The notes under the pieces: generated by a model | Seen by the model: the letters and a program-made list of their open reading frames with translations, nothing else | Told to the model about the DNA's origin: nothing | The model's database searches: none | Translations under genes and position numbers: made by a program | Assembly (NCBI RefSeq): GCF_013386165.1 | Contig: NZ_JACAOS010000018.1 | Span: forward strand, 1-64,000 | DNA: 64,000 nt | Direction of reading: 5' to 3' | Origin: Pseudomonas gingeri | Lineage (GTDB): Bacteria > Pseudomonadota > Gammaproteobacteria > Pseudomonadales > Pseudomonadaceae | Shown: in pieces, positions 36,504-47,535 of the stretch | Layout of the letters: every line of letters starts with the position of its first letter | How positions within the stretch are numbered: position 1 is the first letter of the stretch

Positions 36504-39335
36504 ATGCAAGAAAGCGTGATGCAGCGCATGTGGAACAGCGGCTATCTTTCAGGTGGTAACGCTGCCTATGTGGAAGAGCTCTACGAGCTCTACCTGCACG
36601 ACCCTAACGCTGTGCCAGAAGAGTGGCGCACCAAATTTCAGACGTTGCCCGCTGACGGCAACGCTGCCACCGATGTTTCGCACTCGACAATCCGCGATCA
36701 TTTCGTCTTGCTGGCAAAGAACCAGCGCCGCGCCCAACCGGTTTCCGCCGGCAGCGTGAGCAGTGAGCACGAGAAGAAGCAGGTTGAAGTGCTGCGATTG
36801 ATCCAGGCCTATCGGATGCGTGGCCACCAGGCAGCCCAGCTTGACCCGCTGGGACTGTGGCAGCGTCCTGCACCTGCAGACCTGTCGATCAATCATTACG
36901 GCTTGACCAATGCCGATCTTGATACGACCTTCCGTGCCGGCGACCTGTTCATCGGCAAAGAGGAAGCGAGCCTACGCGAAATTCACGAAGCGTTGCAGCA
37001 GACATATTGCCGCACCATCGGCGCTGAATTCACGCACATCGTCGATACCGAGCAACGCCACTGGTTCCAGCAGCGTCTGGAAAGCGTGCGCGGCCGTCCG
37101 ACCTTCTCCGCGGACATCAAGAGCCACCTGCTCGAGCGCGTCACCGCCGCCGAAGGTCTGGAAAAATACCTGGGTACCAAATACCCGGGTACCAAGCGTT
37201 TCGGTCTGGAAGGTGGCGAGAGCCTGATTCCGATGCTCGACGAGCTGATCCAGCGTTCCGGTTCCTACGGCACCAAGGAAATCGTTATCGGCATGGCCCA
37301 CCGTGGCCGTCTGAACGTGCTGGTCAACACCTTCGGCAAGAACCCGCGTGATCTGTTCGACGAGTTCGAAGGCAAGAAGAAGGTCGAGTTGGGTTCCGGT
37401 GACGTGAAATACCACCAGGGCTTCTCGTCCAACGTGATGACCACCGGCGGTGAAGTTCACCTGGCGATGGCGTTCAACCCATCCCACCTGGAAATCGTTT
37501 CTCCAGTGGTCGAAGGGTCGGTGCGTGCACGCCAGGACCGTCGCAATGATGCGGCCGGTGACAAGGTTCTGCCGATTTCCCTCCACGGCGACGCGGCATT
37601 TGCCGGTCAAGGCGTGGTCATGGAAACCTTCCAGATGTCGCAGACCCGCGGTTTCAAGACCGGCGGCACCGTGCACATCGTGATCAACAACCAGGTCGGT
37701 TTCACCATCAGCAACCCGCTGGACTCGCGTTCCACCGAGTACGCCACCGACGTTGCGAAGATGATCCAGGCGCCGATCCTCCATGTGAATGGCGATGATC
37801 CGGAAGCTGTCCTGTTTGTGACCCAGCTGGCCATCGACTACCGCATGCAGTACAAGCGCGACGTGGTGATCGACCTGGTCTGCTACCGTCGTCGTGGCCA
37901 CAACGAGGCCGACGAACCGAGTGGCACCCAGCCGCTGATGTACCAGCAGATCACCAAGCAGCGCACCACCCGTGAGCTGTACGCCGAGCGTCTGGTTCAG
38001 GCCAATGTCCTGGATGAAACGCGGGTTCAGGCAAAAATCGACGAGTACCGCAACGCGCTGGACAATGGTCTGCACGTAGTGAAAAGCCTGGTCAAGGAAC
38101 CGAACAAGGAGTTGTTCGTCGACTGGCGCCCGTACCTGGGTCACGCGTGGACTGCACGTCACGATACCCGCTTCGATCTGAAGACCCTGCAGGAACTGTC
38201 CGCCAAGCTGCTGGAAATCCCGGAAGGCTTCGTGGTTCAGCGTCAGGTCGCGAAGATCTACGAAGACCGTCAGAAAATGCAAGCCGGCGGCCTGCCGATC
38301 AACTGGGGTTACGCCGAAACCATGGCGTACGCGACCCTGGCGTTCGAAGGTCACCCGATCCGCATGACCGGCCAGGACATCGGCCGCGGTACGTTCTCGC
38401 ACCGTCATGCCGTGCTGCACAACCAGAAAGACGCGGGCACCTACATTCCGTTGCAGAACCTGTACGAGGGTCAGCCACGCTTTGACCTGTACGACTCGTT
38501 CCTGTCGGAAGAAGCCGTGCTGGCGTTCGAATACGGTTACTCGACCACCACGCCAGAGGCGCTGGTGATCTGGGAAGCCCAGTTCGGCGACTTCGCCAAC
38601 GGTGCCCAGGTGGTTGTCGACCAGTTCATCACCAGTGGCGAGCACAAGTGGGGCCGTTTGTGCGGTCTGACCATGCTGCTGCCGCACGGTTATGAAGGTC
38701 AGGGTCCGGAGCACTCCTCGGCCCGTCTGGAACGCTACCTGCAGCTGTGCGCCGAGCACAACGTCCAGGTTTGCGTGCCGACCACCCCGGCACAGATCTA
38801 CCACCTGCTGCGTCGCCAGGTCATCCGTCCGCTGCGCAAGCCGCTGATCGTGCTGACTCCGAAGTCGCTGCTGCGTCACAAACTGGCCATTTCCACGCTG
38901 GAAGATCTGGCCGAAGGTTCGTTCCAGACCGTTATCCCGGAAATCGATGCCCTGGAGCCGAAAAAGGTTACTCGTCTCGTTCTGTGTAGCGGCAAGGTCT
39001 ACTACGACCTGCTGGAAAAACGTCGTGCCGAAGGCCGTGACGACATCGCTGTCGTGCGTATCGAGCAACTGTATCCGTTCCCGGAAGACGATCTGATCGA
39101 AATCCTGGGTCCGTACAAGAACCTCAAGCACATCGTCTGGTGTCAGGAAGAGCCGATGAACCAGGGCGCCTGGTACAGCAGTCAGCATCACATGCGTCGC
39201 ATCGTTGGCGGACACAACAAGTCGTTGGTACTTGAGTACGCCGGCCGTGACGCCTCTGCTGCACCGGCTTGTGGTTATGCATCGATGCACGCTGAGCAGC
39301 AGGAAAAACTGCTGCAAGATGCCTTTACTGTTTAA
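36504..39335 (+). CDS. sucA: 2-oxoglutarate dehydrogenase E1 component
   Basis: The 943-residue thiamine-diphosphate enzyme decarboxylates 2-oxoglutarate and transfers succinyl to the SucB lipoyl group. The N-terminus (MWNSGYLSGGNAAYVEELYE) is the E2-contact segment. The catalytic domain has GMAHRGRLNVL, HGDAAFAGQGVV and INNQVGFTIS around ThDP-Mg, and the C-terminal half has GQDIGRGTFSHRHAV. Full length for the family. Confidence 0.98.
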   Translation: MQESVMQRMWNSGYLSGGNAAYVEELYELYLHDPNAVPEEWRTKFQTLPADGNAATDVSHSTIRDHFVLLAKNQRRAQPVSAGSVSSEHEKKQVEVLRLIQAYRMRGHQAAQLDPLGLWQRPAPADLSINHYGLTNADLDTTFRAGDLFIGKEEASLREIHEALQQTYCRTIGAEFTHIVDTEQRHWFQQRLESVRGRPTFSADIKSHLLERVTAAEGLEKYLGTKYPGTKRFGLEGGESLIPMLDELIQRSGSYGTKEIVIGMAHRGRLNVLVNTFGKNPRDLFDEFEGKKKVELGSGDVKYHQGFSSNVMTTGGEVHLAMAFNPSHLEIVSPVVEGSVRARQDRRNDAAGDKVLPISLHGDAAFAGQGVVMETFQMSQTRGFKTGGTVHIVINNQVGFTISNPLDSRSTEYATDVAKMIQAPILHVNGDDPEAVLFVTQLAIDYRMQYKRDVVIDLVCYRRRGHNEADEPSGTQPLMYQQITKQRTTRELYAERLVQANVLDETRVQAKIDEYRNALDNGLHVVKSLVKEPNKELFVDWRPYLGHAWTARHDTRFDLKTLQELSAKLLEIPEGFVVQRQVAKIYEDRQKMQAGGLPINWGYAETMAYATLAFEGHPIRMTGQDIGRGTFSHRHAVLHNQKDAGTYIPLQNLYEGQPRFDLYDSFLSEEAVLAFEYGYSTTTPEALVIWEAQFGDFANGAQVVVDQFITSGEHKWGRLCGLTMLLPHGYEGQGPEHSSARLERYLQLCAEHNVQVCVPTTPAQIYHLLRRQVIRPLRKPLIVLTPKSLLRHKLAISTLEDLAEGSFQTVIPEIDALEPKKVTRLVLCSGKVYYDLLEKRRAEGRDDIAVVRIEQLYPFPEDDLIEILGPYKNLKHIVWCQEEPMNQGAWYSSQHHMRRIVGGHNKSLVLEYAGRDASAAPACGYASMHAEQQEKLLQDAFTV

Positions 39336-39377
39336 CGCCTTCGCGCACCTGAAACCGAATTTAAGGAACCACAGATA

Positions 39378-40601
39378 ATGGCTATCGAGATCAAAGCCCC
39401 CACTTTCCCGGAATCGGTTGCCGATGGCACCGTTGCCACCTGGCACAAAAAACCGGGCGATGCTGTCAAGCGTGACGACCTGATCGTCGACATCGAAACC
39501 GACAAAGTGGTCCTGGAAGTACTGGCTACCGCTGACGGCGTGCTGGGCGCTATCGTCAAGAACGAAGGCGACACCGTTCTGTCCGACGAAGTCCTGGGCT
39601 CCATCGTTGAAGGCGGCGCTGCTGCCGCTGCTCCTGCCGCCGCCGCAGCACCAGCTGCTGCCCAGGCTGCCGCACCGGCTGCTGCCGGCGAAGACGATCC
39701 AGTGGCTGCTCCGGCTGCTCGCAAGCTGGCTGAAGAAAACGGTATCAACATCGCTTCCGTTGCCGGCACCGGCAAAGGCGGTCGTGTGACCAAGGAAGAC
39801 GTCGTCGCTGCTGTTGCCGCCAAGAAAGCCGCACCTGCCGCTGCACCGGCCAAGGCTGCCGCTCCGGCCGCCGCCGCGCCTGTGTTCGCTGCTGGCGACC
39901 GTGTCGAGAAGCGTGTGCCGATGACCCGCGTTCGTGCCACCGTGGCCAAGCGTCTGGTTGAAGCTCAGTCGAACATGGCGATGCTGACCACTTTCAACGA
40001 AGTGAACATGAAGCCAATCATGGACCTGCGTTCGAAGTACAAGGACCTGTTCGAGAAGACCCACAACGGCGTACGCCTGGGCTTCATGTCGTTCTTCGTG
40101 AAAGCGGCTACCGAAGCGCTGAAACGCTTCCCGGCTGTCAACGCTTCGATCGACGGCGCCGACATCGTTTACCACGGCTACTCCGACGTCGGTGTTGCAG
40201 TGTCCAGCGACCGTGGCCTGGTGGTTCCGGTTCTGCGCAACGCCGAGCTGATGAGCCTGGCCGAAATCGAAAACGGCATCGCTACCTACGGCAAGAAAGC
40301 CCGTGACGGCAAGCTGTCCATCGACGAAATGACCGGCGGTACGTTCACTATCACCAACGGTGGTACATTCGGTTCCCTGCTGTCGACGCCGATCGTCAAC
40401 CCGCCACAAGCCGCCATCCTGGGCATGCACAACATCAACGAGCGCCCGATGGCGGTCAAAGGTGAAGTGGTGATCCTGCCGATGATGTACCTGGCGCTGT
40501 CCTACGATCACCGCCTGATCGACGGTAAGGAAGCGGTGTCTTTCCTGGTGACCATCAAGAACCTGCTGGAAGACCCGGCTCGCCTGCTGTTGGATATCTA
40601 A
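39378..40601 (+). CDS. sucB: 2-oxoglutarate dehydrogenase E2, succinyltransferase
   Basis: The 407-residue protein has one lipoyl domain (residues about 1-76) with the lipoylated Lys43 in ETDKVVLEV. An Ala/Pro-rich linker follows (about 78-105), then the peripheral subunit-binding domain (about 110-150, [15 protein letters not shown]), a second Ala-rich linker and the acyltransferase core with [13 protein letters not shown] carrying the catalytic His. It forms the 24-mer core of the complex. Confidence 0.98.
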   Translation: MAIEIKAPTFPESVADGTVATWHKKPGDAVKRDDLIVDIETDKVVLEVLATADGVLGAIVKNEGDTVLSDEVLGSIVEGGAAAAAPAAAAAPAAAQAAAPAAAGEDDPVAAPAARKLAEENGINIASVAGTGKGGRVTKEDVVAAVAAKKAAPAAAPAKAAAPAAAAPVFAAGDRVEKRVPMTRVRATVAKRLVEAQSNMAMLTTFNEVNMKPIMDLRSKYKDLFEKTHNGVRLGFMSFFVKAATEALKRFPAVNASIDGADIVYHGYSDVGVAVSSDRGLVVPVLRNAELMSLAEIENGIATYGKKARDGKLSIDEMTGGTFTITNGGTFGSLLSTPIVNPPQAAILGMHNINERPMAVKGEVVILPMMYLALSYDHRLIDGKEAVSFLVTIKNLLEDPARLLLDI

Positions 40602-40603
40602 AA

Positions 40604-42149
<1,546 letters not shown>

Positions 42150-42231
42150 GTAGATAATAAGAAACCACGGCGGTTTGCCCGTCGTGAGCCTTGCGCGCAA
42201 GACTCACCGCGGAACGTCCGCTGGACGCAGT

Positions 42232-42312
42232 CTTGCGTCGTTGTGCCGGGTAACCGGAAAACGACGCAAGCAGCAGTCACAGGTGGTGCGGCACTGCAAT
42301 CAGTGCAGCACC
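42232..42312 (+). other. structured leader before sucCD
   Basis: Two strong stem-loops lie between lpdG and sucC. The first, 42232-42270, pairs CTTGCGTCGTT with AACGACGCAAG around an inner CCGG stem. The second, 42285-42312, pairs GGTGCGGCACTG with CAGTGCAGCACC with one mismatch and a CAAT loop. Neither has a T-run, so they are not ordinary terminators. They end 34 nt before the sucC start and could set stability or translation of the sucCD portion. Confidence 0.6.
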
Positions 42313-42346
42313 GAATGCGCAGTACCTAACGAAGACGGTAAAAAGC

Positions 42347-43513
42347 ATGAATCTTCACGAGTATCAGGGTAAGCAGCTGTTCGCTGAATACGGCCTGCCA
42401 GTATCCCAGGGTTTCGCAGTCGATACCCCGGAAGCAGCGGCAGAAGCTTGCGACAAGATCGGTGGTACCGAGTGGGTTGTCAAAGCCCAGGTCCACGCTG
42501 GTGGTCGCGGTAAAGCGGGCGGCGTTAAGCTGGTTCGCAGCAAAGAAGACGCTAAAGCCTTTGCACAGCAGTGGCTGGGCAAGCGTCTGGTGACCTATCA
42601 GACTGATGCCAATGGCCAGCCTGTCACCAAGATCCTGGTTGAATCGTGCACTGATATCGCTAAAGAGCTGTACCTGGGCGCTGTCGTTGACCGTTCGAGC
42701 CGTCGTATCGTGTTCATGGCTTCCACCGAAGGTGGCGTGGACATCGAGAAAATCGCTCACGACACCCCTGAGAAAATCCTCAAGGCCACTATCGATCCAC
42801 TGGTTGGCGCTCAGCCATTCCAGGGTCGCGAGCTGGCATTCCAGCTGGGTCTGGAAGGCAAGCAAGTGACTCAGTTCGCCAAGATCTTCGTCGGTCTGGC
42901 CAAACTGTTCAAGGATCACGACCTGGCCCTGCTGGAAGTGAACCCGCTGGTGATCAAGGCTGACGGCGATCTGCATTGCCTCGATGCCAAGATCAACATC
43001 GACGCCAACGCCATGTACCGTCAGCCTAAGCTGAAGACCTTCCACGATCCGTCGCAAGACGATCCGCGCGAAGCGCACGCTGCCAAGTTCGAACTGAACT
43101 ACGTAGCCCTGGAAGGCAACATCGGTTGCATGGTCAACGGTGCTGGCCTGGCCATGGGTACCATGGACATCGTCAACCTGCATGGCGGCAAACCAGCCAA
43201 CTTCCTCGACGTAGGTGGTGGTGCAACCAAGGAACGCGTTACCGAAGCGTTCAAGATCATCCTGTCCGACACTAACGTCGCTGCAGTATTGGTCAACATC
43301 TTCGGCGGCATCGTTCGCTGCGACATGATTGCCGAAGGCATCATCGGCGCTGTGAAAGAAGTCGGCGTGAAAATCCCGGTTGTTGTTCGCCTTGAAGGTA
43401 ACAACGCTGAACTGGGCGCTAAAGTACTGGCAGAAAGCGGCTTGAACATCATCGCTGCTACCAGCCTGACCGACGCTGCTCAACAAGTTGTCAAAGCTGC
43501 GGAGGGCAAATAA
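42347..43513 (+). CDS. sucC: succinyl-CoA synthetase beta subunit
   Basis: The 388-residue ADP-forming subunit starts [16 protein letters not shown] and has the ATP-grasp domain (about 1-240, with [15 protein letters not shown]) and a C-terminal CoA-ligase domain with [10 protein letters not shown]. It makes ATP from succinyl-CoA together with SucD. Its TAA stop overlaps the sucD ATG by one base. Confidence 0.98.
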   Translation: MNLHEYQGKQLFAEYGLPVSQGFAVDTPEAAAEACDKIGGTEWVVKAQVHAGGRGKAGGVKLVRSKEDAKAFAQQWLGKRLVTYQTDANGQPVTKILVESCTDIAKELYLGAVVDRSSRRIVFMASTEGGVDIEKIAHDTPEKILKATIDPLVGAQPFQGRELAFQLGLEGKQVTQFAKIFVGLAKLFKDHDLALLEVNPLVIKADGDLHCLDAKINIDANAMYRQPKLKTFHDPSQDDPREAHAAKFELNYVALEGNIGCMVNGAGLAMGTMDIVNLHGGKPANFLDVGGGATKERVTEAFKIILSDTNVAAVLVNIFGGIVRCDMIAEGIIGAVKEVGVKIPVVVRLEGNNAELGAKVLAESGLNIIAATSLTDAAQQVVKAAEGK

Positions 43514-44394
43514 TGAGCGTCCTGATCAATAAAGACACCAAAGTTATCTGCCAGGGTATTACCGGTTCGCAAGGTAGTTTCCACACCCAGCAAGCTCTCG
43601 AATACGGCACCAAGATGGTTGGTGGCGTAACGCCGGGCAAAGGCGGCACCGAGCACCTGGGTCTGCCAGTGTTCAACACCGTGAAAGACGCTGTAGCTGC
43701 CACTGGCGCCACTGCCAGCGTGATCTACGTTCCAGCTCCTTTCTGCAAGGACTCGATCCTGGAAGCAGCGTTCGGCGGCATCAAGCTGATCGTTTGCATC
43801 ACCGAAGGCATTCCTACCCTGGACATGCTGGACGCTAAAGTTAAGTGCGACGAACTGGGCGTGATCCTGATCGGCCCTAACTGCCCAGGCGTGATCACCC
43901 CAGGCGAATGCAAGATCGGCATCATGCCAGGTCACATTCACTTGCCAGGCAAGGTCGGTATCGTTTCGCGTTCCGGCACCCTGACTTACGAAGCTGTCAA
44001 GCAAACTACTGACGCCGGTTTCGGTCAGTCGACTTGCGTCGGCATCGGCGGTGACCCGATCCCAGGTTCGAACTTCATCGACATCCTGAAACTGTTCCAG
44101 GAAGACCCGAAGACCGAAGCGATCGTCATGATCGGTGAGATCGGCGGTTCGGCTGAAGAAGAAGCGGCTGCCTACATCAAGGCACACGTGACCAAGCCGG
44201 TTGTTTCCTACATCGCTGGTGTGACTGCCCCTGCGGGCAAGCGCATGGGCCATGCGGGCGCAATCATCTCCGGCGGCAAAGGCACTGCGGACGAGAAGTT
44301 CGCTGCCCTGCAAGACGCAGGCGTGAAAACCGTGCGTTCGCTGGCAGACATCGGCAAGGCCCTGGCCGAGCTGACCGGTTGGGCGGTCAAATAA
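43513..44394 (+). CDS. sucD: succinyl-CoA synthetase alpha subunit
   Basis: The 293-residue subunit has the CoA-binding Rossmann domain with [16 protein letters not shown] and the phospho-His segment [11 protein letters not shown]. The GPNCPGVI motif is conserved near residue 121. Last gene of the sdh-suc operon, followed by a terminator. Confidence 0.98.
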   Translation: MSVLINKDTKVICQGITGSQGSFHTQQALEYGTKMVGGVTPGKGGTEHLGLPVFNTVKDAVAATGATASVIYVPAPFCKDSILEAAFGGIKLIVCITEGIPTLDMLDAKVKCDELGVILIGPNCPGVITPGECKIGIMPGHIHLPGKVGIVSRSGTLTYEAVKQTTDAGFGQSTCVGIGGDPIPGSNFIDILKLFQEDPKTEAIVMIGEIGGSAEEEAAAYIKAHVTKPVVSYIAGVTAPAGKRMGHAGAIISGGKGTADEKFAALQDAGVKTVRSLADIGKALAELTGWAVK

Positions 44395-44460
44395 GAACAG
44401 CTACGAGCTTCAAGCGATCAGCGGCGAGCTTGTTGGGTGTTCTTGATTGATGCTTCACCT

Positions 44461-44492
44461 GCAAAGGCCACCTTCGGGTGGCCTTTGTGCTT
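44461..44492 (+). terminator. terminator of the sdh-suc operon
   Basis: AAAGGCCACC and GGTGGCCTTT pair around a TTCG tetraloop and are followed by GTGCTTTCT. Only a modest T-rich tail is present, but the UUCG-capped stem is very stable. Confidence 0.75.
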
Positions 44493-44722
44493 TCTGGATT
44501 TCATATATAAATGCGACATAAGGTTGTCGTCTGTAGGACAATATTGCCCTCAAACAGTGCGCCTTACCCCCAGATTTGTTAGTGTGGCCGCCTCTTTGCG
44601 TCTGCTGCCCACAAGGCCGCCGCGCGCTAAACGGGTCAACCCCATACGGGTCGACAGCATTTCCCTCATCCCACGGGAAATCCCTCTCTAAATTCCGATT
44701 CAGCAGTGTGGTATTTCCTGAA
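44493..44722 (+). other. upstream region of brnQ
   Basis: Together with the terminator this fills a 328-bp gap after sucD. It begins with an A/T-rich CATATATAAATG stretch (about 44508) and contains no supported gene. I could not settle on a promoter; no consensus -35/-10 pair is evident. The palindrome-like GGGTCAACCCCATACGGGTCGA near 44632 might bind a regulator. Confidence 0.35.
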
Positions 44723-46036
44723 ATGAAAGTGTTGAAAGGCCAGGACATCCTGGCACTTGGCTTTATGACCTTTGCCCTGTTCGTTGGGGCCGGCAACATC
44801 ATCTTCCCGCCGATCGTCGGTTTGCAGTCCGGGCCCCATGTCTGGATGGCGGCGCTGGGCTTCCTGATCACCGCGGTTGGCCTGCCGGTCATCACCGTGG
44901 TCGCGCTGGCCAAGGTCGGCGGGGCCATGGATGCCCTGAGCAGCCCTATCGGCAAGGTCGCCGGCGGTTTGCTGGCCGCGGCCTGCTACCTGGCGGTCGG
45001 TCCGTTGTTCGCCACCCCGCGCACGGCCACCGTGTCCTTCGAAGTCGGCCTGGCGCCGTTGACCGGTGAAAGCCCGCTGGCACTGCTGATCTACAGTTCG
45101 GTGTACTTCCTGCTGGTGTTCTTCATCTCCCTGTACCCAGGGCGCCTGCTGGACACCGTCGGCCGTTTCCTCGCGCCGCTGAAGATCATTGCCCTGTCGG
45201 CCCTGGGCATCGCGGCCTTTGCCTTGCCGGCCGGCGATATCGGCACGGCCACCCCCGAGTACGTCGCGGCACCGTTCTCCCAGGGCTTTATCAATGGCTA
45301 CCTGACCATGGATACCCTCGGCGCCCTGGTATTTGGCATCATCATCGTCAATGCCATCCGTTCCCGCGGTGTCGAGTCGCCACGGCTGATCACCCGCTAC
45401 GCGGTCATCGCCGGGCTGATTGCCGGGGTCGGCCTGGCGCTGGTGTATATCAGCCTGTTCCGCCTGGGTTCGGGCAGCCATGAAGTGGCGGCCGGTGCCA
45501 GCAATGGCGCGGCGGTGCTGCACGCCTATGTGCAACACACCTTCGGCTCCCTGGGCAGCGGTTTCCTCGCGGTGCTGATCTCCCTGGCGTGCCTGGTGAC
45601 GGCGGTGGGCCTGACCTGCGCCTGTGCCGAGTACTTCAGCCGGGTCCTGCCGTTGTCCTACAAGAGCCTGGTGATCATCCTCGCGGCGTTCTCGCTGCTG
45701 GTGTCGAACCTGGGGCTGACCAAGCTGATTGCCTTCTCGATCCCGGTCCTGACCGCGATCTACCCGCCGTGCATCGCCCTGGTGGCCCTGAGCTTCTGCC
45801 AGTCGTTCTGGTATGCCCAGGGGCGTATCGTCGGGCCGGTGATGCTGGTGTCGCTGTTGTTCGGCATGATCGACGCCCTCAAGGGTGCCGGGCTGGCGGA
45901 CTGGATGCCGACGCAGCTGTCGCACCTGCCGCTGAGCGAGCAGGGCCTGGCCTGGCTGGTGCCTTCGGTGGTGATGCTGGCGATTGCGGTGGTGATCGAC
46001 CGGGTGCTCGGCAAACCGAGCGAAGTCCTGGCCTGA
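44723..46036 (+). CDS. brnQ: branched-chain amino acid:cation symporter
   Basis: The 437-residue inner-membrane carrier belongs to the LIVCS family with about 12 transmembrane helices. [21 protein letters not shown] and [17 protein letters not shown] near the N-terminus are family signatures. It couples sodium or proton entry to uptake of leucine, isoleucine and valine. ATG 44723 matches the typical N-terminus ([13 protein letters not shown]); no good Shine-Dalgarno sequence is seen. A bidirectional terminator follows. Confidence 0.94.
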   Translation: MKVLKGQDILALGFMTFALFVGAGNIIFPPIVGLQSGPHVWMAALGFLITAVGLPVITVVALAKVGGAMDALSSPIGKVAGGLLAAACYLAVGPLFATPRTATVSFEVGLAPLTGESPLALLIYSSVYFLLVFFISLYPGRLLDTVGRFLAPLKIIALSALGIAAFALPAGDIGTATPEYVAAPFSQGFINGYLTMDTLGALVFGIIIVNAIRSRGVESPRLITRYAVIAGLIAGVGLALVYISLFRLGSGSHEVAAGASNGAAVLHAYVQHTFGSLGSGFLAVLISLACLVTAVGLTCACAEYFSRVLPLSYKSLVIILAAFSLLVSNLGLTKLIAFSIPVLTAIYPPCIALVALSFCQSFWYAQGRIVGPVMLVSLLFGMIDALKGAGLADWMPTQLSHLPLSEQGLAWLVPSVVMLAIAVVIDRVLGKPSEVLA

Positions 46037-46055
46037 GGTTGCGTCACCTGTACGC

Positions 46056-46096
46056 AGACAAAATAAAACCCGCGCAAGGCGGGTTTTATTTTGTCT
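46056..46096. terminator. bidirectional terminator
   Basis: AGACAAAATAAAACCCGC and GCGGGTTTTATTTTGTCT form a long stem around GCAAG. It has T-rich and A-rich flanks on both sides and serves brnQ and the converging lipoprotein gene. Confidence 0.88.
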
Positions 46097-46103
46097 GGAA
46101 GAA

Positions 46104-46349
46104 TCAGGAGCCGGTGGCTTCCTTGGATTGCTCTTCGACGGCTGCTTTGTTGGATTCAGCCTGAGCTTTGGCAGCTTCGGCGTTTTCCTTGGCGGCGTCG
46201 TTCACCTTATCCTGAGCCTCGCTCATGCTTTTCTGAGCATCCTGGGCGTGTTGGGTGGCGTCTTGAGCTTTGTCCTCGGATTTTTTATCGCACGCGGCGA
46301 GACCGAGGGACGCGGTCAGCATCAAGGCAATAGCTAAAGTCTTACGCAT
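46104..46349 (-). CDS. small Ala/Lys/Glu-rich lipoprotein
   Basis: The 81-residue protein has a lipoprotein signal peptide with lipobox LAAC at about residues 17-20. The mature part is charged and helical, with heptad-like alternation of Ala, Glu, Lys and Asp (DAQKSMSEAQDKVNDAA) and no second hydrophobic segment. It resembles small Lpp-like helical lipoproteins in design, but lacks the C-terminal Lys that links Lpp to peptidoglycan. Asp directly after the lipid-Cys would favour inner-membrane retention by the E. coli rule. Function unknown. Confidence 0.85.
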   Translation of the reverse strand: MRKTLAIALMLTASLGLAACDKKSEDKAQDATQHAQDAQKSMSEAQDKVNDAAKENAEAAKAQAESNKAAVEEQSKEATGS

Positions 46350-46517
46350 TGGGGTGTTGCTCCTTTGTGAATATCACTGGACTACCGGCCTTTCAGAACA
46401 CGCTCTCCAGGGTTAAGTTCCTTGATTTTTAAAGATATATAAGTACCGACCGAGCGGAACTTTTTCCTGATGTTTCGTTTTTATGGACGTTTTTCTCCGG
46501 ATGAGAGCTATCAGTTC

Positions 46518-46994
46518 ATGAGCCAGAACCCGATTTTCGAGCGCGCCACCCGCTTTCTCAGCGCCATCCGCCACTGCCAGGTCCTCGGGCTGCGTTTGCT
46601 CAGCGCCGATGCCACGGGCTTGACCGTGATCCTGCCGTACAGCGCCGAGATCGTCGGCGACCCGAAATCCGGCGTGATCCATGGCGGGGTGCTGACGACC
46701 CTGATGGACACCGCCTGTGGCATGTCCACCCTGTGTGTCCTGCCCGAGTTCGAAGTCTGTCCGACCCTGGACCTGCGTATCGACTACATGCACCCGGCAG
46801 CCCCGCATCAGGATGTCTACGGTTTCGCCGAATGCTACCGGGTGACTCGCGACATCATCTTCGCCCGTGGCTTTGCCTATCAGGATGATCCGCAGCAGCC
46901 CATCGCCCACGTGGTCGGCACCTTCATGCGCATGGGCAAGGGGATCAAGGGCGCCCACAGCTTCAGCGGTTCACTCAATGGCGGTGCGGCATGA
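46518..46994 (+). CDS. PaaI-type hotdog thioesterase 1
   Basis: The 158-residue single hotdog-fold protein has SGVIHGGVLTTLMDTACGMS, with the HGG turn and the Asp used by PaaI thioesterases, and LDLRIDYMHPA for the central strand. The start ATG 46518 is preferred over an in-frame ATG at 46470. It overlaps the next gene in ATGA, so the two products probably form a heteromer. The acyl-CoA substrate is unknown. Confidence 0.85.
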   Translation: MSQNPIFERATRFLSAIRHCQVLGLRLLSADATGLTVILPYSAEIVGDPKSGVIHGGVLTTLMDTACGMSTLCVLPEFEVCPTLDLRIDYMHPAAPHQDVYGFAECYRVTRDIIFARGFAYQDDPQQPIAHVVGTFMRMGKGIKGAHSFSGSLNGGAA

Positions 46995-47446
46995 GCAACG
47001 ACTTCAAGGCCATGCTGCAACAGGCCCACCAGCAGGGTGAATACGGCCAATTGCTGGAGCTTATCCCCTACGCCAAGCTGATCGGCATCCAGTGCTCACG
47101 ACTGGGCGATGAACTGTTGTTCTGCCTGCCGGCGAACAGGGACAACATCGGCAACCCGTTGCTGCCGGCGATTCACGGCGGCGTGATCGCCGGTTTCATG
47201 GAACTGGCGGCCGCCCTGCACCTGCTGGTGTTTACCGGTTCGCCGGGGGTGCCCAAGGTCATCGACTTTTCCGTCGACTACCTGCGTGCCGGGCAATACC
47301 GCGATACCTACGCCAAATGCCAGCTGTGCCGCCAGGGCCGGCGGGTGGCGAACGTCGCCATCACGGCCTGGCAAACTACCGAGGCCGAGCCGATTGCCAC
47401 TGCCCGGGCCCACTTCAAGATCGAGGAAACGCTTCCGGGCACTTGA
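46991..47446 (+). CDS. PaaI-type hotdog thioesterase 2
   Basis: The 151-residue hotdog protein has [19 protein letters not shown], with Glu where the first paralogue has Asp, and [13 protein letters not shown]. Translationally coupled to the upstream paralogue. Its stop codon lies inside the -35 box of the htpG heat-shock promoter. Confidence 0.85.
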   Translation: MSNDFKAMLQQAHQQGEYGQLLELIPYAKLIGIQCSRLGDELLFCLPANRDNIGNPLLPAIHGGVIAGFMELAAALHLLVFTGSPGVPKVIDFSVDYLRAGQYRDTYAKCQLCRQGRRVANVAITAWQTTEAEPIATARAHFKIEETLPGT

Positions 47447-47469
47447 AATCCCCATCACCGCCCCCAACT
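47442..47469 (+). promoter_or_regulatory. sigma32-type heat-shock promoter of htpG
   Basis: CTTGAAA (47442-47448), a 13-nt spacer and CCCCAACT (47462-47469) match the sigma32 consensus CTTGAAA-N13-15-CCCCATNT at all but one specified position. The start point would be near 47476, with a leader of about 60 nt. Confidence 0.75.
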
Positions 47470-47535
47470 TTGATGACAACCCGCCGCCAACCCTTTCGGG
47501 GGCGGCCACTGCCATCCAATTGGAGTTTGATGACC

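Noticed and set aside
36972-40511. 1179-codon open frame antisense to sucA-sucB
   Set aside because: Shadow of highly biased codon use on the coding strand; crosses an intergenic gap and shows no domain motifs.
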